Origin: an uncultured Microcaldota archaeon
Lineage (GTDB): Archaea; Micrarchaeota; Micrarchaeia; Anstonellales; Bilamarchaeaceae
DNA length: 56,478 nt
Assembly: GCA_903835385.1 (NCBI GenBank)
Contig: CAILMQ010000040.1
Span: forward strand, 1 to 56,478
Reading direction: 5' to 3'
Both the position numbers and the translations under genes were made by a program. The notes under the pieces were generated by a model. That model searched no databases. It saw only the letters and a list, made by a program, of their open reading frames with translations, and was not told the DNA's origin. Positions 8,460-17,908 of this stretch are shown piece after piece. Numbering within the stretch: position 1 is the stretch's first letter; every line of letters starts with the position of its first letter.

Positions 8460-9593
8460 TCAGCCGAACAGTTTCAAAGCCAGCTTCCCCGCTTCATCCC
8501 TCTTCCCAGGCGGCACCAGCACAAGCGCCCTCATCCTGCTTTCCTCTGCCTTTTCGAGCGAGAGCACGAGCCCTGACAGTTCGGTTATGGGCCTCAGGCC
8601 GGCCCTGGTTTTCACCCTGAACCCGATGGATTTGGAGAACTGGTGCGGCCGGTCGAGGATGACCTCGCAGCCGAGCCGCTCCCCGAGTTCCTTTGCGGAA
8701 TGTTCCGCGTCCTTTCCGTGCTTCCCGCTTCCGGGGAAAGAGAATGCCTCCTTGTACAGTTTCCTGCCCAGAAGGCCGTCCATGTACGGTTTCGCTCTTT
8801 TCGAGCGCGACATCGCGGCGATGGCATCATCATCCGTGAGTTCGCGGAAATCCCCTGCATTGACAGCGCCATCTTCGAGCGAGAGCGTTATCGCCTTTGA
8901 GAGCATGGCGGTGGCTATGCGCACCGTGTGGTGCAGGTAAACGGCCGAGAACATCATGAACCTTGCGATGAGCAGCGATTCGGCTGCCTCCAGCCCGCCC
9001 TCCCCGATGGCCAGTTCGTCGCCCTCCATCACGAGCGTGTGGACTATGCGGTCTATGTCAATGACGCCGTAGGCTACGCCGGTGTTGAGCGCGTCGCGCT
9101 TCAGGTAGTCCATCCGGTCGGAGCCGATGTCCGAGCTTATTATCTGCCCCTCCTTCTGCTTGCCGAGCCCGGTTATCTCTTCGGGCCGGTAGTTCTCTTT
9201 CAGCACGTCCGCGAGCGGGCCCGACACCATGCGTCCTTCCCCGAGCTTTTCGTGGTCCCCTATGAGCGGCGCGAGCACGTCCTCGCCCTCGTGGCTGAAC
9301 GCGGTGTGCCCCACGTCATGGAGCAGGCCGTAGAGCTTGACCTTCCTGCACGCCTCTTCATCCAGGCCGAGCCGCCCGGCAATCAGCGAGGAAAGGTGGG
9401 CCGTGCCGAGCGAGTGCTCGAACCTGGTGTGGTTCGCGCCCGGATAGACCAGGTTGGTGAAAGACATCTGCTTTATGCGGCGCAGGCGCTGGAAATCAGG
9501 GGTGTCTATGATGCGCCTCTCGAAATCATCGAACCCGACCATGCCGTAGATTTCGTCCTTGATTATCATCATGCCACCGACAAGCGGGCACAA
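8460..9593 (-). CDS. HD-domain phosphohydrolase (start may be MMIIKDEI)
   Basis: HTRFEHSLGTAHLSSLIA and HDVGHTAFSHEGE motifs typical of dGTPase-like HD proteins. Confidence 0.85.
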   Translation of the reverse strand: MCPLVGGMMIIKDEIYGMVGFDDFERRIIDTPDFQRLRRIKQMSFTNLVYPGANHTRFEHSLGTAHLSSLIAGRLGLDEEACRKVKLYGLLHDVGHTAFSHEGEDVLAPLIGDHEKLGEGRMVSGPLADVLKENYRPEEITGLGKQKEGQIISSDIGSDRMDYLKRDALNTGVAYGVIDIDRIVHTLVMEGDELAIGEGGLEAAESLLIARFMMFSAVYLHHTVRIATAMLSKAITLSLEDGAVNAGDFRELTDDDAIAAMSRSKRAKPYMDGLLGRKLYKEAFSFPGSGKHGKDAEHSAKELGERLGCEVILDRPHQFSKSIGFRVKTRAGLRPITELSGLVLSLEKAEESRMRALVLVPPGKRDEAGKLALKLFG

Positions 9594-9604
9594 GACACGG
9601 AACG

Positions 9605-10441
9605 CTACACTGCCGCGTAGGTGCCCTTCCGTTTCTCTATGACGTCGCCGGATTCCGCCAGCTGCTGGAGCACTGCCCTGGCGCCATCCGCATCCAGCCC
9701 GGAGGCTTCCGCTATTGCTGGCACGTCCGCGGGCTTCTCCTTGAGGGCGTCCAGTACCGCCTTTGAGGCGCTGTTGAAATATTCCCTCGTTACCACATAG
9801 AAAGAGCCGTCAAAGCCCTTGGTGCCCACCACCGAGCCGGACTTCATGTCGCCTTTGAGCATCTCGGACATGGCCTTCGCGTCCTTCTGCTCGCGTATAA
9901 CCATATAGCCCTGTTTCGTGAGAAGCGCGTAGGAGGGCGGAAGCCCCTGCTGCGCGGCAGCCGCCTGCTTTTCAGGAGCCGCGTTCCGGGTCGCCTGTAC
10001 TGGTTTCTGCGGTGCCTCGGGTTTCTGCTCTGCAGCTGACGGCGGGTTCTGCCCCTGGCTTTTCAGCATGGGATAGACCTCGTCCGCTATGTTGTACACT
10101 CCGTTCTTGTACTTGCTGCCCTTGAACACGTTCACCCAGCCCCGCTTTTCCAGCCGTTTAAGGATTTCCTTCTCCGGTCCGCTGAGCGCCCTGGACACCT
10201 GGTCCGGAGTCCTGTCGCCGAACTTTATGGACTGGAGCCGATGAAGCACCGCTATCTCCTCGTTTGTAGGCCCCGAGTCCCGAGTCTCGGGTCCAGGGTC
10301 CTGCCGGCCGCCGAGGGGCATGCTGAGGAAATAGTATCCGTCGCGGAGCGGGAAGAGCTCTATCTCCTCCACGCAAAGGAACTCCTTGGGCAGTTCGATG
10401 AAGCACCTGTCCTGCTTCCTTATGACCCTCGCTCTCGCCAT
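9605..10441 (-). CDS. Hypothetical DNA-binding-like protein (AbrB-like N-terminus, winged-helix-like segments)
   Basis: MARARVIRKQDRCFIELPKEF... and C-terminal ARAVLQQLAESGDVIEKRKGTYAAV. Confidence 0.55.
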   Translation of the reverse strand: MARARVIRKQDRCFIELPKEFLCVEEIELFPLRDGYYFLSMPLGGRQDPGPETRDSGPTNEEIAVLHRLQSIKFGDRTPDQVSRALSGPEKEILKRLEKRGWVNVFKGSKYKNGVYNIADEVYPMLKSQGQNPPSAAEQKPEAPQKPVQATRNAAPEKQAAAAQQGLPPSYALLTKQGYMVIREQKDAKAMSEMLKGDMKSGSVVGTKGFDGSFYVVTREYFNSASKAVLDALKEKPADVPAIAEASGLDADGARAVLQQLAESGDVIEKRKGTYAAV

Positions 10442-10493
10442 AAGGCTGTTTCTGTTCGGAAGATTATAAAAATGAGTTTATCGCGGAGCGTAA

Positions 10494-11294
10494 TTACTGC
10501 TGTGGTTGCGCACTCGCTCTGCTGCCCACGAGCTGTTTGGCGATTTTCGTGATGGTGTGCACGATGGGCCGTTTCCTGGCCATTGGATTCGGAAGCCCCA
10601 TGTCGCCGTCCGAGAGCGGGCCGCATTTCGCGGCTTTCGCCTTATTCTGCGGCTCGAGCGCGCGCTCTATCCTCTGGATGACGACCGGCTCCAGTGCCAC
10701 CGCGCCCCTTCTGGCCCTCTGGGCATAAGCCGTGAGTATGACGTTGAACACGCATTCCTCCGAGCTGCTAGGCAAAGTCGCGAGTTCGAACACGGATTCG
10801 TATATCCTTTGGAGGTCACTAGGAAGCTTCCTGGCAAGGTGATTGGCCACTTTCTTCTCCATGACCGCTATCCTGGCGCTGTCCCTGGTTTTTCCGAAGC
10901 CGTCTGCAAGGGCTTCTGCCACGTCTATGAGATGGCATTTCGCCGCAAGGCGCTGCTCCATGAGCACGGCCGCCCATGTGGCGAGTGATTCGAGCCTTTC
11001 CACAGGCGCACCGTCTGGATTGCTGAGCGCAAGTATGAATTCCCATTTGACGTGATGAACCGTTTCGGCAGGCATCTTCCATGCGCTTGTCCTCACCAGG
11101 AATTCGAAGGTTTCGGCATGGGCCCCGTCCTTTGCCTTCGCCATGCCCGTGGCCGCTGCCATGAATATGCTTGTGAACTGGCCGGGTTTCAGGCTCTTGC
11201 TCCTGACCAGCTGCAGCACGGTGGCTGCGGCATCCGCGTCCCCCCTGCTCAAGAGCTCGAGGATTCCGGGTTGTTTTGTGCTGTTCGGTTCCAT
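10494..11294 (-). CDS. Hypothetical helical protein
   Basis: 266-aa ORF, no family recognised. Confidence 0.6.
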   Translation of the reverse strand: MEPNSTKQPGILELLSRGDADAAATVLQLVRSKSLKPGQFTSIFMAAATGMAKAKDGAHAETFEFLVRTSAWKMPAETVHHVKWEFILALSNPDGAPVERLESLATWAAVLMEQRLAAKCHLIDVAEALADGFGKTRDSARIAVMEKKVANHLARKLPSDLQRIYESVFELATLPSSSEECVFNVILTAYAQRARRGAVALEPVVIQRIERALEPQNKAKAAKCGPLSDGDMGLPNPMARKRPIVHTITKIAKQLVGSRASAQPQQ

Positions 11295-11413
11295 TTTGTT
11301 TCCCCTTAATGGGTGTTTTGTATGTTATCTATTATGGATTTTGATGTATTTAAACCTATCGCTTTTCGGGCCAGGACCAGGTTTTTAAATGCCTTTCAGA
11401 CAACCTCCATGCG

Positions 11414-12730
11414 GTGATAATAATGGCCATTTCTCCATTCGAGGACAGGTACAGGACCGAAATGAACGACATATTCGAGGAGGACAACAGGCTTTGCAAA
11501 TGGATGCAGGTGGAAATCAGCCTGGCGAAGGCGCATGCCCGGCTCGGCACCATACCCAAGGAAGCGGTGAAACAGATTGAGGACGGCTCCAGGAAGGTGA
11601 AGCCCGGGCGAGTTAAACAGATAGAGGCGGAGATACACCACGACCTCATGGCCATGGTGAAAGCCCTGTCCGAGCAGTCCGGGGATGCCGGGAAATACGT
11701 GCACCTGGGTGCGACCAGCTATGACATAGAGGACACGGCCACGGCGCTGATATTCATGGACGCCCTGGAGGCGCTGGACTCGAGGCTCGAAACCCTCGCC
11801 GGCGTGCTTCGCGAGCTCGCCAGGAAGCACAAGAGGACCGTGTGCATCGGAAGGACGCATGGCCAGCACGCGGTCCCGACGACCTACGGCATGAAATTCG
11901 CGATTTATTACCAGGAGCTTCTGCGCGACGGCGAGAGGCTCAAGGAGGCCGAGAAGCGGATAGGCGTGGGCAAGATGTCCGGCGCCACAGGCACAATGGC
12001 GACCTTCGGGGCGAATGGAATGGAAATCCAGGCAATGGTTATGAAGGACCTCGGGCTCGAGCCGGCCAGGGCCTCCAACCAGGTGATACAGAGGGACAGG
12101 CATGCGGAAGTGCTCTGCTGCCTCGCGCTCACCGCCGCGCTCCTGGAAAAAATGGCCAAAGAGGTGCGGAACCTGCAAAGGACCGAAATCCTGGAGCTCA
12201 GCGAGCCCTTCGGAAGGAAGCAGGTGGGCTCCTCCACAATGCCGCACAAGCGCAACCCCCACAAATCAGAGCGCGTCTGCTCGCTCGCGAGGCTGGTGCG
12301 CGCGAACGTGCTCACCGCCCTGGAAAACATCCCCCTTGAGCACGAGCGCGATTTGACCAACAGCGCGAACGAGCGAGCGATTTTCGGCGAGTCGTTCATC
12401 GCGGTGGATTACATGGCCCTCGAGATGACGAAAATACTCCAGGGGCTGGAAATCTTTCCGGAAAACATAGAGAAGAACCTGGACATGACGCACGGGCTTG
12501 TCATGGCAGAGCGGCTCATGATTGCGCTGACAGACAAGGGAATGGGCAGGCAGGAGGCGCACGAGCTGGTGCGCACGCTCGCGCAGAGGGCGTTCTCGGA
12601 AAACAAGGAGCTGAAGGCTCTCGCCGCCGAGAAGAAGCTGCTTTCGCAAAAAGAACTCGACGTGATTTTCGACCCGCACACCTACATCGGATGCGCAGAG
12701 AAAATCGTGGAGGAAGCGACACGGGACTAA
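11414..12730 (+). CDS. purB: Adenylosuccinate lyase
   Basis: FEDRYRTEMNDIF..., GRTHGQHAVPTTYG, and the signature GSSTMPHKRNP. Confidence 0.95.
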   Translation: MIIMAISPFEDRYRTEMNDIFEEDNRLCKWMQVEISLAKAHARLGTIPKEAVKQIEDGSRKVKPGRVKQIEAEIHHDLMAMVKALSEQSGDAGKYVHLGATSYDIEDTATALIFMDALEALDSRLETLAGVLRELARKHKRTVCIGRTHGQHAVPTTYGMKFAIYYQELLRDGERLKEAEKRIGVGKMSGATGTMATFGANGMEIQAMVMKDLGLEPARASNQVIQRDRHAEVLCCLALTAALLEKMAKEVRNLQRTEILELSEPFGRKQVGSSTMPHKRNPHKSERVCSLARLVRANVLTALENIPLEHERDLTNSANERAIFGESFIAVDYMALEMTKILQGLEIFPENIEKNLDMTHGLVMAERLMIALTDKGMGRQEAHELVRTLAQRAFSENKELKALAAEKKLLSQKELDVIFDPHTYIGCAEKIVEEATRD

Positions 12731-12774
12731 AAAACGCGGGACACGAAACGCGATTTGGAGGAAGCGGTGAGGGA

Positions 12775-13818
12775 CTAGGGCCGGGCGCGGACTTTTTGTT
12801 TTTGTTTCCTGATTTCGTGATTCTCATTATCCATGGCATCGATGACGCCCGATTCTACGGGGAACTGGGCCGGAGCGCCCCAGCCCATGTTATCGCTCAT
12901 CTGCTTCGTGCATGCCATGCTCATGAGCGTCTGAAGAAGCCCCATCCTGATGAACACGTCGGGCATTTTGATGACCGAAGCATCTCGAATGTCTGACAGC
13001 AGGCTGAAAACGAGCTCGTATACGGCATTCGTGGAAGAGTACGCCACGCACTCATAATTCTCCTTCATCGTCCTGCGTTCAGCGTCATCCTGCCCGTACC
13101 ATACCCGCGACCATACGCGGTACCTGGCTTCAAGATGCACGAGCAGCGCGTATATCGCGGCAACGGCCTCCATGGCGGGCTTGCCGGCCGCGCCGGCATC
13201 CAGTGCCGCCTCGGCCGCCTTTACCAGGTCAATGCTGTTTATCTCGAAAAACACCGTCTTTCCGTTGGAGAGGTGGTAGTTGGCTTCAGGATGGTTGGGT
13301 TCTAACCCGACCACTCTGATTGCATCCGGAAGCCAATTCAGCTCAGGATTGAACGCGCGTTCCACCCTGTCCATTTTAGCAATAAATTCCATCTCTTCCT
13401 GCCTGCTGGCAAACTCCGTTTCATAAAATCTGCGCATGGACTCGGCGTGCCTTTGAACCGCGCCATTGTCATCGCTCACGAAGCCCGAGTACGTGGCCGC
13501 ATGCTGAACCCCATCCCTCATGAACATGCGCAGCTCCCTGGCGTCCACGATGTTGTCCGGGAACAGTGCCTTGGCGGCCTTCAGCGCAAGGAACCTGCTC
13601 ACATGATAAAACGAGCTGCTTGGCCGGAGCAGGTGGCAGTACGGGGGGATTATTATCCCGAAATCCTGGTCAATGGGGCGGGAAACCACGGGCTGCAGCC
13701 GCTCCACCATGCCGTCGTATCGCGTTGATGTGCCGCTTATGGTCCATACGCTCGCCTCGTTGCTTTTGCCTATGGGCTTGCGCGTGCCTTTGACTGGGGG
13801 TGAAAACGTGACAAGCAT
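12775..13818 (-). CDS. Hypothetical protein
   Basis: 347-aa ORF with own upstream AT-rich region; no family recognised. Confidence 0.6.
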   Translation of the reverse strand: MLVTFSPPVKGTRKPIGKSNEASVWTISGTSTRYDGMVERLQPVVSRPIDQDFGIIIPPYCHLLRPSSSFYHVSRFLALKAAKALFPDNIVDARELRMFMRDGVQHAATYSGFVSDDNGAVQRHAESMRRFYETEFASRQEEMEFIAKMDRVERAFNPELNWLPDAIRVVGLEPNHPEANYHLSNGKTVFFEINSIDLVKAAEAALDAGAAGKPAMEAVAAIYALLVHLEARYRVWSRVWYGQDDAERRTMKENYECVAYSSTNAVYELVFSLLSDIRDASVIKMPDVFIRMGLLQTLMSMACTKQMSDNMGWGAPAQFPVESGVIDAMDNENHEIRKQKQKVRARP

Positions 13819-13964
13819 ATGTTATAATTTGTGGCAAAGAGTTTATAAATAAGATGGGGTGATGCGATGCCCCCATTCCCGCTCTGTCACCGCCCTCGCT
13901 AGTGTTTATAAATATAGTCCCATTAAGTCCATCAGAATCAGTACATACCACTCGAGGTATCCAT

Positions 13965-14780
13965 ATGGCAGAAGGAAAGATGTTCATATACGGCTCGCTC
14001 GGCGCCGCGATAGTCGGCCTGATTTTCGTTTTCATGTTCGGTCAGGGCTCGAGCGGGGCCACCATCATCGGAGCCCTGATATGCGCGGCAGGCGCTTTCG
14101 GGACATTCGTATTCTGGAAATACGGATATATCCTAGTCCCGCTCATCACGGAGCGCAGCAGGATAATCCTGAAGATGGACGGCGGCTATGAGGTCCCGGC
14201 AGCAGAAGACGTAATCGTGAAGCAGATGGAGAACGGCGTGTACTACGCGAGCGTTTTCCTCGGCATCAAAATATTCGAGTCCGCCACCGAGAAGGCGACC
14301 GAGGAGAACGTCGCCTACAACGAGTTCTTCGAGCGCGCGGTGTCCAACCTCAAGTACGTCACAAAGATATCCTACATGCTTTACGTGGAGGACATCGGGG
14401 AGAAGAGGAAGCAGATAGAGGCCAAGAGGGCCGAGGCCCAGCTGCGCCTGGCCCGCGAGAGGGACAAGACCGATGCCGACGTGCTCAAGATAGACAAGTA
14501 CGAGCGCGAGGTGGCTCATTGGGACCTCCAGCTGAACAAGCTCATCAAGGGCGTAAAGCCCATGGGCGTAATCGCCTATGCCATGACCACGGCGGCCTCC
14601 CTGAGCAAGGAGGGTGCCATGGCATCCGCGAAGGCGCAGGCGAACGAGCTCATGACCGTGCTCGCCAACGCCCTCAACGTGGAAGTCAAGTGGCTCAAGG
14701 GGGACGAGATGATGAAGTGCTTCGAATGGGAGAGGTTCTTCCCCACCACCCCGCAGGAGCTGGAGGAGGCGACCATTTAG
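13965..14780 (+). CDS. Membrane protein with two N-terminal TM segments and a cytosolic domain, possibly VirB4/TraC N-domain-like
   Basis: MAEGKMFIYGSLGAAIVGLIFVFMFGQG...; immediately upstream of a VirB4/HerA-like ATPase. Confidence 0.7.
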   Translation: MAEGKMFIYGSLGAAIVGLIFVFMFGQGSSGATIIGALICAAGAFGTFVFWKYGYILVPLITERSRIILKMDGGYEVPAAEDVIVKQMENGVYYASVFLGIKIFESATEKATEENVAYNEFFERAVSNLKYVTKISYMLYVEDIGEKRKQIEAKRAEAQLRLARERDKTDADVLKIDKYEREVAHWDLQLNKLIKGVKPMGVIAYAMTTAASLSKEGAMASAKAQANELMTVLANALNVEVKWLKGDEMMKCFEWERFFPTTPQELEEATI

Positions 14781-14799
14781 TCGCACAGGTGCTTACAAA

Positions 14800-16383
14800 A
14801 TGGTCCTGAGCGGAAAGCTGGAAGTGCTTAAGGTTTCTAACCGGGAGCTCAGCAGGAGGAACATCCTTGTCCATCCTCCGGAGCCGCCGCTGGAAATCCT
14901 GTGCGACGACCCGGCGAACTCCATTTTCATAGGCACGACCAAGATATTCCACGCGCCGTTCTACTGGAACTACCAGAACGTGCCCAACCCGCACATCGCA
15001 ATCGTCGGAATATCCGGTTCGGGAAAGTCCTACTTCATCAAGACCTTCCTGCTGCGCGCGGCGTTCGTGTGGAACGCGAACGCGCTCATATTCGACTGGG
15101 CCGGGGAATACAAGCCCTGGGTAAAGGACACCGGGGGCAAGGTGATATCCCTGGGCAAGGGTTCCTACCTCAACATACTGGACCTGGGCGGCATGAAGCC
15201 CTACGACAGGCTGAAGCAGATAATGCGCACGCTCGAGATGCTCACAGACATCGCGAACTATCCGGAGCAGAAGCGGCTCACCGAGCAGGCCATGGAAAAG
15301 GCCTACGTTGAGGCCAAGTACAGGATGGATGCGAGGGAGCAGAAGGACGAGCTGGGCAAGTCCCTCACGGCGCCGACGCTCAAGGACGTAGTGCGCATAC
15401 TGGAGGAGCAGGCCTCGATGGGCACCTACGAGTTCCCGGCCGAGCTGGAGAACGCGGTCTACAGGCTCAAGCAGTACACCAAGTCGGGCGAGGATTTCTT
15501 CGCCCAGCAGTCCACGGTGAAGCTGGAGGACCTCATCACATCCGGGCTCGTGGACCTGGACCTCTCTGGCCTGCCCGACGAGACGTTCAGGGCGATGGCC
15601 GCGCTCACGCTCATGCAGTTCGCCAAGGAAAAGATGCGGCTTTCCGGCTGGTCCAGCGAGAAGGGGCTGCGGCTGATACTGGTGGTGGACGAGGCGTGGA
15701 AAATCGCCAAGGACGACAACTCGGACCTGGTAATGATAGTGCGTGAGGGCCGCAAGTACAACTTCGGCATGATAGTCGCATCGCAGAACCCCACGGACAT
15801 ATCAGAGGCCATATTCTCCAACGTCGGCACGACGTTCATGCTCAAGGTGAAGTTCGAGAAGTTCCTGGACTACCTCCAGGGCTCGCTCAATTTCTCCAAT
15901 TACATGCGCGAGGAGATATCCCGGCTCGGTGTGGGCGAGGCGGCAGTGAACATGGCCCTGACCAGCCCGACGCCCTACCCGTCCACGTTCCTCCTCGAGA
16001 AGATAATAGGCGAGGAGCCGGCGAAGGAATTCTTCCTCGACCTGGATGATGTGATAACCGCGAAGCAGAAGAGGGATGTCAACATGGCCAAAAGCGTTTC
16101 GTTCATCAAGGAGGATTTCAGGCGCAAGATGAGGCAGTTCGGGCTCGGCGACGACAAGGTGGAGGAGCTCACCAAGATGTTCGAGAAGAAGAACCGGCAC
16201 CTGGACGTGGTGTCCCTCGTGATAACGTTGGAGCGGTTCGGCGTGGCGAGGAGGAACATCGGCGACTTCCTCAAGGACACCGGCATGGACGACATAACGA
16301 TCATCAACGTGTTCGGCAAGGTGGACATGCGGAAGACCGAAGGCGGCGCCAAGGAGATAACGCAGGTCGTTTTGGAGGATTGA
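14800..16383 (+). CDS. VirB4/HerA-like (DUF87-type) ATPase
   Basis: IAIVGISGSGKSYFIKTFLLRA Walker A, LIFDWAGEY, LILVVDEAWKIA Walker B. Confidence 0.88.
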   Translation: MVLSGKLEVLKVSNRELSRRNILVHPPEPPLEILCDDPANSIFIGTTKIFHAPFYWNYQNVPNPHIAIVGISGSGKSYFIKTFLLRAAFVWNANALIFDWAGEYKPWVKDTGGKVISLGKGSYLNILDLGGMKPYDRLKQIMRTLEMLTDIANYPEQKRLTEQAMEKAYVEAKYRMDAREQKDELGKSLTAPTLKDVVRILEEQASMGTYEFPAELENAVYRLKQYTKSGEDFFAQQSTVKLEDLITSGLVDLDLSGLPDETFRAMAALTLMQFAKEKMRLSGWSSEKGLRLILVVDEAWKIAKDDNSDLVMIVREGRKYNFGMIVASQNPTDISEAIFSNVGTTFMLKVKFEKFLDYLQGSLNFSNYMREEISRLGVGEAAVNMALTSPTPYPSTFLLEKIIGEEPAKEFFLDLDDVITAKQKRDVNMAKSVSFIKEDFRRKMRQFGLGDDKVEELTKMFEKKNRHLDVVSLVITLERFGVARRNIGDFLKDTGMDDITIINVFGKVDMRKTEGGAKEITQVVLED

Positions 16384-16862
16384 TGTCAATGCGGATCTGC
16401 ATAGTCTGCCAGAAGGACATGGAGGGCAAGCCCGTTGTGCCCATCAAGGAGGACGCCATCATCCGCACCATCAGGAAGGTGAAGCAGTCCCTCAACATGG
16501 CCCAGAACAACGAGCTCTGCGTGTGCGAGGCCGACGTCCCGGCCCACGAGAAGCGGAGGAAGGAGTTCGAGCGCTCGCTCGTGCTCTTCGGCGTCCTGGC
16601 AGCCGTGGTGGTGGTGCTCCTGGTCGCCACCCTGCTCATGTCCGGCCGCTTCGACATCTTCGCGTTCCTCTCAGCCATTGTTATCGGGCTTTGCATACTG
16701 CTCTTCGCAATCCTGTTCAAGTACGCGCCCGCCCTGGAACAGGGGCCCGGCGAGGCCAAGGGCAAGAAGCCGAAGCTCCCCAAGGAGCTCGAGGACATTG
16801 AAAAGAAGGAACAGCCAGCGCCCAGGGCCGCCAAGCCGGCGCCCGGGAAAAGGGGTAGATGA
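16380..16862 (+). CDS. Small membrane protein with N-terminal Cys pair and two TM segments
   Basis: CIVCQKDM...CVCEAD followed by two hydrophobic stretches; overlaps the preceding gene. Confidence 0.7.
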   Translation: MMSMRICIVCQKDMEGKPVVPIKEDAIIRTIRKVKQSLNMAQNNELCVCEADVPAHEKRRKEFERSLVLFGVLAAVVVVLLVATLLMSGRFDIFAFLSAIVIGLCILLFAILFKYAPALEQGPGEAKGKKPKLPKELEDIEKKEQPAPRAAKPAPGKRGR

Positions 16863-16865
16863 TTC

Positions 16866-17693
16866 ATGGCGTTACCACAGCAGAAGCCGGTGGCCGCGGC
16901 AAAGCCGGTTGCGAAAGCGGCAGGACAGGCAACAACGCAGCCGTCAGCGGCACCGGCGCCGTCCCAGGCAGCCGGCGGGTTTTCGCTCACGCCGAAGGTC
17001 GACGGGTTCAAGATAAAGGCGAAGATGACCGGCACGGTGAAGGACATCGCGGACACGTTGCGCACAATCTCGTTCCTGGAGGTCGCTCCGGAAAAGGACG
17101 CGGTCAACGTGGTCTACGTGGAATCCAGGGACATAAACAAGAACCCCTACCTGTTCTCCATACTCAAGCTGAAAAAAGACGAGCTCGAAGTGCTCTACTC
17201 CATACCATCCGAGATTGCGCCGAGGAAGAGGAAGCTCGACGTCATCCGCTACCTGCTCAACATCCTCACCCTGGTGGAGTCGTCATTTCCCATAGACAAC
17301 AAGGTGCTCTACCAGCTCATCGAGGCCGCGGTGAAGGACCTGCTGGAGTCCGTAACAATGGATTATTCCAAGCTCTACACCGCCTACGATTCCATGAAGA
17401 AGGATGCCGACGACCTGCGCAAGAAGGTGGAACGGCTACAGGACCAGTCCGAGGCGCTCACCACGAAGAATTACGAGCTCAAGGCATCGAACGACGAGAT
17501 GCAGTTGCGCATCCAGGCGCTGGAGGTGCTCTCGGACGACGCGCTCAAGGCGAAGCTTCAGGAGTGGGTCATGGAGCACAATGGGGAGATAAATGTCATC
17601 GAGTTCACCAAGATGTACAAAGTCGCGGAGGCCAGGACCGAACAAATGCTCAACAGGCTGGTCGCCGAGGGCTACCTGGAAGTCCTCAAATAG
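16866..17693 (+). CDS. Hypothetical protein, coiled-coil plus C-terminal winged-helix-like segment
   Basis: DSMKKDADDLRKKVERLQDQSEALTTKNYELKASNDEMQLR coiled coil; tightly spaced after 16862. Confidence 0.65.
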   Translation: MALPQQKPVAAAKPVAKAAGQATTQPSAAPAPSQAAGGFSLTPKVDGFKIKAKMTGTVKDIADTLRTISFLEVAPEKDAVNVVYVESRDINKNPYLFSILKLKKDELEVLYSIPSEIAPRKRKLDVIRYLLNILTLVESSFPIDNKVLYQLIEAAVKDLLESVTMDYSKLYTAYDSMKKDADDLRKKVERLQDQSEALTTKNYELKASNDEMQLRIQALEVLSDDALKAKLQEWVMEHNGEINVIEFTKMYKVAEARTEQMLNRLVAEGYLEVLK

Positions 17694-17908
17694 GCGTCAA
17701 CAACCCAGGGCTAAAGCCCTGGGCTTGCAGGTGTATGTTAATGGAAAAAGGACAGGGCTTTAGGCGGAAGCCGCTTCTTGGGTGCAAGCCCATGGAGCGT
17801 GCGCTCCTCTTTGGTTTGAAAACCAAGGCTTCCCTATCGTCCGACGCATCGGACGATGGGGCACCGTGTCCAGAGGACACGATTGCCGCGCACCCTGGGT
17901 TGTTGTGA
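17694..17908 (+). other. Hairpin array 1 (structured intergenic element)
   Basis: Outer stem CAACAACCCAGGG (17698-17710)/CCCTGGGTTGTTG (17893-17905); inner stems GGAGC-GTGC-GCTCC, TTGGTT-TGAA-AACCAA, ATCGTCCGA-CGCA-TCGGACGAT, CGTGTCC-AGA-GGACACG. Confidence 0.85.

Noticed and set aside
8928-9620. Long antisense ORF opposite the HD-domain gene
   Set aside because: GC-rich sequence makes long antisense frames common; the opposite strand encodes a clear HD family protein. The same applies to 4083-4670, 5340-5792, 19430-20218, 32172-33311, 33336-34325, 35118-35999, 38598-40091, 40097-41512 and 50602-51870.
16859-17908. 349-aa ORF overlapping the coiled-coil gene in another frame and running through hairpin array 1
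   Set aside because: Arg/Gly/His-rich out-of-frame translation typical of a shifted GC-rich coding region; the 16866-17693 frame has sensible composition.
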